A DNA stretch of 64,000 bases from Tetragonia tetragonoides (taxonomy: Eukaryota > Streptophyta > Magnoliopsida > Caryophyllales > Aizoaceae): NCBI GenBank assembly GCA_038025085.1, contig CM076150.1, forward strand, positions 498,501 to 562,500, given 5' to 3'. The notes below the pieces were generated by a model. That model searched no databases. It was given only the letters and a program-made list of their open reading frames with translations, and was not told where the DNA came from. A program made the position numbers and the translations under genes. Positions within the stretch are counted from its first letter, which is position 1. Every line of letters begins with the position of its first letter. Shown here piece by piece: positions 61,480 to 64,000 of this stretch.

Positions 61480-62876
61480 TGATAGGCCCGCAAGTGCACG
61501 AGTATATCGTCGTAATAAAAATATCGAACCACAAGGAGCTATCGATTCCAAATACTAGTTTTTCTTAAATTGAACAAGCTAAGCGATTAAAAATTGTAGT
61601 TTTTGTAATTATCAACTAAGAACGTAAATTAACAATGAAAAGATATGAAGAATTAAGACCTAGGAATTACTTCACCTCCACTATAATTCCTTGATGCAAA
61701 GCGATAAGTCTAACAAGCATGTAAAATCGAACATAAGCAAGGACGAAATTATAAGACACAAAGAACTCTCTCTCGACGGTTAAAGGATACACTTAAAATA
61801 ACCAAATTCCTATTCTCATGGAATAAAGGTAAATCAAGAGCATTAAGATTGTAACAATTCCAAATATCCCAAGACTTTTTAACCTATTCTCGTGATTAGG
61901 CAATCTTGTCAATTGTTTGAGTTCCGACAACTAACAAGTTTATCTCTTACATGAGTTAGTTGTCTAACAAATAAATAAGCACACAAACAATTGATCCCAT
62001 CAATATTCTAAAACATGCTAATCAAACAAATTAGGGCATCAAGGAACCAAGCCTTGGCTACATCAATCCTAGATGGGGAATTTAGCTACTCATGCTATTC
62101 AAGAACAATAAGCAAACAATGAAAACTAAATTAAGCATGATTGAACTAGAATTTAAGAACAAAATCAAGAACATTTATAAACTAAATTGAAATTAAACTA
62201 AAAGAAGTAGAAATACCCAAAAGAAGCTTCAATTAATAGATAACCAAGAACTTGATGAAAGCTTGAAAGTGCAAATTGAATCTTCAAATTACAAAGCAAA
62301 ACAAATGTTTGATTCTATTCTAGAAAGCATAAAAGTGTATGAGAGAATATGGGGTGATAAGAGATGATCAAAGAGATGGGTTCTCTCCCCTTTTATAACC
62401 CCCCAACATGAGTGTAGTCGGATTTGGTTTAAAAGCTAATGGAATGGCAAAGGTCACGAATGAGTTCTCGTGAAAATGACAGTTCGCATGGTCGTGCAAA
62501 AAATGTGAAGGAAAGTTGCATGGTCGTGCAACCCTTCTTAAGCTCACTGACTTACTTGCATGGTCATGCAAGTGCAATTTTGCCTTAAACTTCATTTTTG
62601 CACTTCTCTTCTCGCTTGGCTTTCTCTAAGGCATCTTCCTCGACTTCTTCTTTGACGATTGCGACTCCAAATCATCTCAAAAGTCTCTTCCAAGCCTTGG
62701 GGTCTCAAAATGTCCTAAAAACACATCAAAACACAAACATACCCCAGCAGTCATCTTTATCACAATAATCATAAAATCTTACAAAGAAATGATATAATTA
62801 CCATGAAACTAAAATCAAATGAGTGCGTTTATCACATGAATAATAGCTCAATTTACGCACTCATCAAGGCCCCCGA
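61480..62876 (-). mobile_element. Solo LTR inserted in the satellite array
   Basis: 1397 bp starting TGATAGGCCCGCAAGTGCAC and ending ACGCACTCATCA, flanked by AGGCC (61475-61479 and 62877-62881). Removing it and one AGGCC rejoins the satellite variant GGGAGGCCCCCGATTATCGAG exactly as seen at 59660 (GGGAGGCCCCCGATTATCGA). On the minus strand GGGTTATAAAAGGGGAGAG is a TATA-type promoter, giving the orientation. It is AT-rich with no coding frame of note. Confidence 0.92.
62485..62571. repeat. Three copies of a small hairpin motif in the LTR
   Basis: GCATGGTCGTGCA at 62485, TTGCATGGTCGTGCAA at 62516 and TTGCATGGTCATGCAA at 62557 are short inverted repeats (TTGCA / TGCAA arms, 6-base centre) within 90 bp of each other. 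Confidence 0.8.
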
Positions 62877-64000
62877 TTATCGAGTCCCTGATAGGCTTTG
62901 AAGGGTGTTTTTACGGTACACCATTGTAAGATCTTGGAGACCCTGATGACCCTCCATGGGCACGTAGGGTCCTCTAGGGTCATGATAGACCCCCCGGAGA
63001 AGTTTGGGCAAAAATGACACCCGGGCCCCGGGAAGTCGAAAACGAAGGCTATAATCCACGTTTTTTGGGTTTCCGGAGGCTCCGGAATAATGGTGGATAT
63101 TTTCGCACCACATCGTACGGGACACCCTTAGGGAACATGGGAGAACCCTGGGATCCGTTATCGGGTCTCAGATAGGCTTATATGGGCCTTTTTTACGGCA
63201 CACCGTTGTAAGGGTTGGGTGACCGAAAACATGGGTGATATCGAAGTTCGTGGACCCTAATGACCCTCCCGGGGCACGTAGGGTCCTCTAGGGTCATGAT
63301 AGACCCCCTGGTGAAATTTGGGCAAAAATGATACCGGGCACCATGAAGTCGAAAACGAATGCTATATAATCCACGTTTTTTGGGCTTCCGGAGCCTCCAA
63401 TACGAAGGTGGATATTTTCGCACCACATCGCACGGGACACCCCTAGGGAACATGGGAGGACCTCGGGATCAGTTATCGGGTCCAAGATAGGCTTGTAAGA
63501 TCGTTTTTACGGCACGCCATTGTAACTTGTAAGGGCTATGACATTGAAAACATGGGTGATATAGAAGTTCGGGGACCTTAATGACCCTATCGGGGCACCT
63601 AGGGTACTCTAGGGTCAAGATAGACCTCCCAGAGAAGTTTGGGAAAAATGACTCCCAGGCCCCTGGAAGTCGAAAACGAAGGCTATAATCCACATTTTTG
63701 GGCTTCTGGAGCCCTGAAACGAAGGTAGGTATTTTTGCACCACATCGCACGGGACACCCAATACGTACGTGGAAGACCCCCGATTATCGAGTCCCTGGTA
63801 TGCTTTGAAGGGTGTTTTTACGGTACACCATTGTAAGGGCTTGGAGACCCTGATGACCCTCCATGGGCATGTAGGGTCCTCTAAGGTCATGATAGACCCC
63901 CCGGAGAAGTTTGGGCAAAAATGACACCCGGGCCCCGGGAAGTCGAAAACGAAGGCTATATATAATCCATGTTTTTTCGGCTTCCGGAGGCTCCAAAATG
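62877..64000. repeat. Satellite block 3, continuing past the right edge
   Basis: Continuation of block 2 after the solo LTR, with landmarks at about 63130 and 63441 and the variant monomer at 63761. The order of monomer variants repeats the order seen at 60.6-61.5 kb. The array runs out of the window. Confidence 0.93.

Noticed and set aside
52145..63996. Dozens of minus-strand open frames of 60-168 codons in the satellite as protein genes
   Set aside because: They all repeat with the ~310-bp monomer, use shifted frames of the same sequence, have no recognisable domain, and follow from GC-rich DNA with few stops.

Overview
This is nuclear DNA of a flowering plant, almost certainly a eudicot. 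Genes carry many AT-rich GT-AG introns, and the products are plant-specific families: a MUT9-like kinase, a class III peroxidase, a trichome-birefringence-like acetyltransferase, a plastid fibrillin and a cytosolic formate-tetrahydrofolate ligase. LTR retrotransposon remnants, MITEs, SINEs and a satellite array fill the rest. I cannot assign a family or species. Exon joins were made by hand from splice signals and protein homology; for nearly all genes the joined lengths are exact multiples of three.

Layout, left to right. 1-4.1 kb: 3' part of a casein-kinase-1-like MUT9-like kinase (+). 5.2-7.6 kb: a four-zinc-finger DnaJ-type thylakoid protein, probably PSA2 (+). 8.7-11.7 kb: a Mn-type cation diffusion facilitator, MTP9/MTP10-like (-). 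12.4-15.2 kb: a very young gag-only Copia element with two 643-bp LTRs and a 5-bp target duplication. 15.3-19.4 kb: a circularly permuted YqeH/BPG2-type organellar GTPase (-). 20.3-22.0 kb: a SINAT RING E3 ligase with a GC-AG intron (-). 23.6-28.9 kb: gene-poor, with a MITE nested in a SINE, a 374-bp tandem duplication, a small membrane-protein gene (-) and a solo LTR. 28.9-34.1 kb: formate-tetrahydrofolate ligase (+) with a solo LTR in intron 2. 35.6-38.0 kb: TBL protein (+). 38.7-39.4 kb: a LINE-like retroposon with an 18-bp target duplication. 40.1-41.6 kb: class III peroxidase (-) with a 1-bp frameshift. 43.8-48.2 kb: fibrillin PAP12 (+).

From 49.7 kb to the right edge the sequence changes character. 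A GC-rich tandem repeat of about 310 bp per monomer forms three blocks (52.2-54.8, 57.8-61.5 and 62.9-64.0 kb), with older diverged copies at 56.6-57.4 kb. The last two blocks are one array split by a 1.4-kb solo LTR. A small membrane-protein gene is entangled with the array. Its exon 1 is at 49.73 kb. Exons 2-3 occur twice: a decayed copy at 50.0/51.8 kb and an intact copy at 54.9/56.0 kb, followed by exon 4 at 56.16 kb. Joining exon 1 to the distal copy gives an open 116-codon frame, so the best reading is that a tandem duplication moved a satellite block and a dead pair of exons into intron 1 of a gene that may still be functional. This is the most unusual structure in the window.

The genes do not form an operon-like pathway, as expected for a plant nucleus. 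Three of the recognised products (PSA2-like, the BPG2-like GTPase and PAP12) are plastid or organelle proteins encoded in the nucleus.
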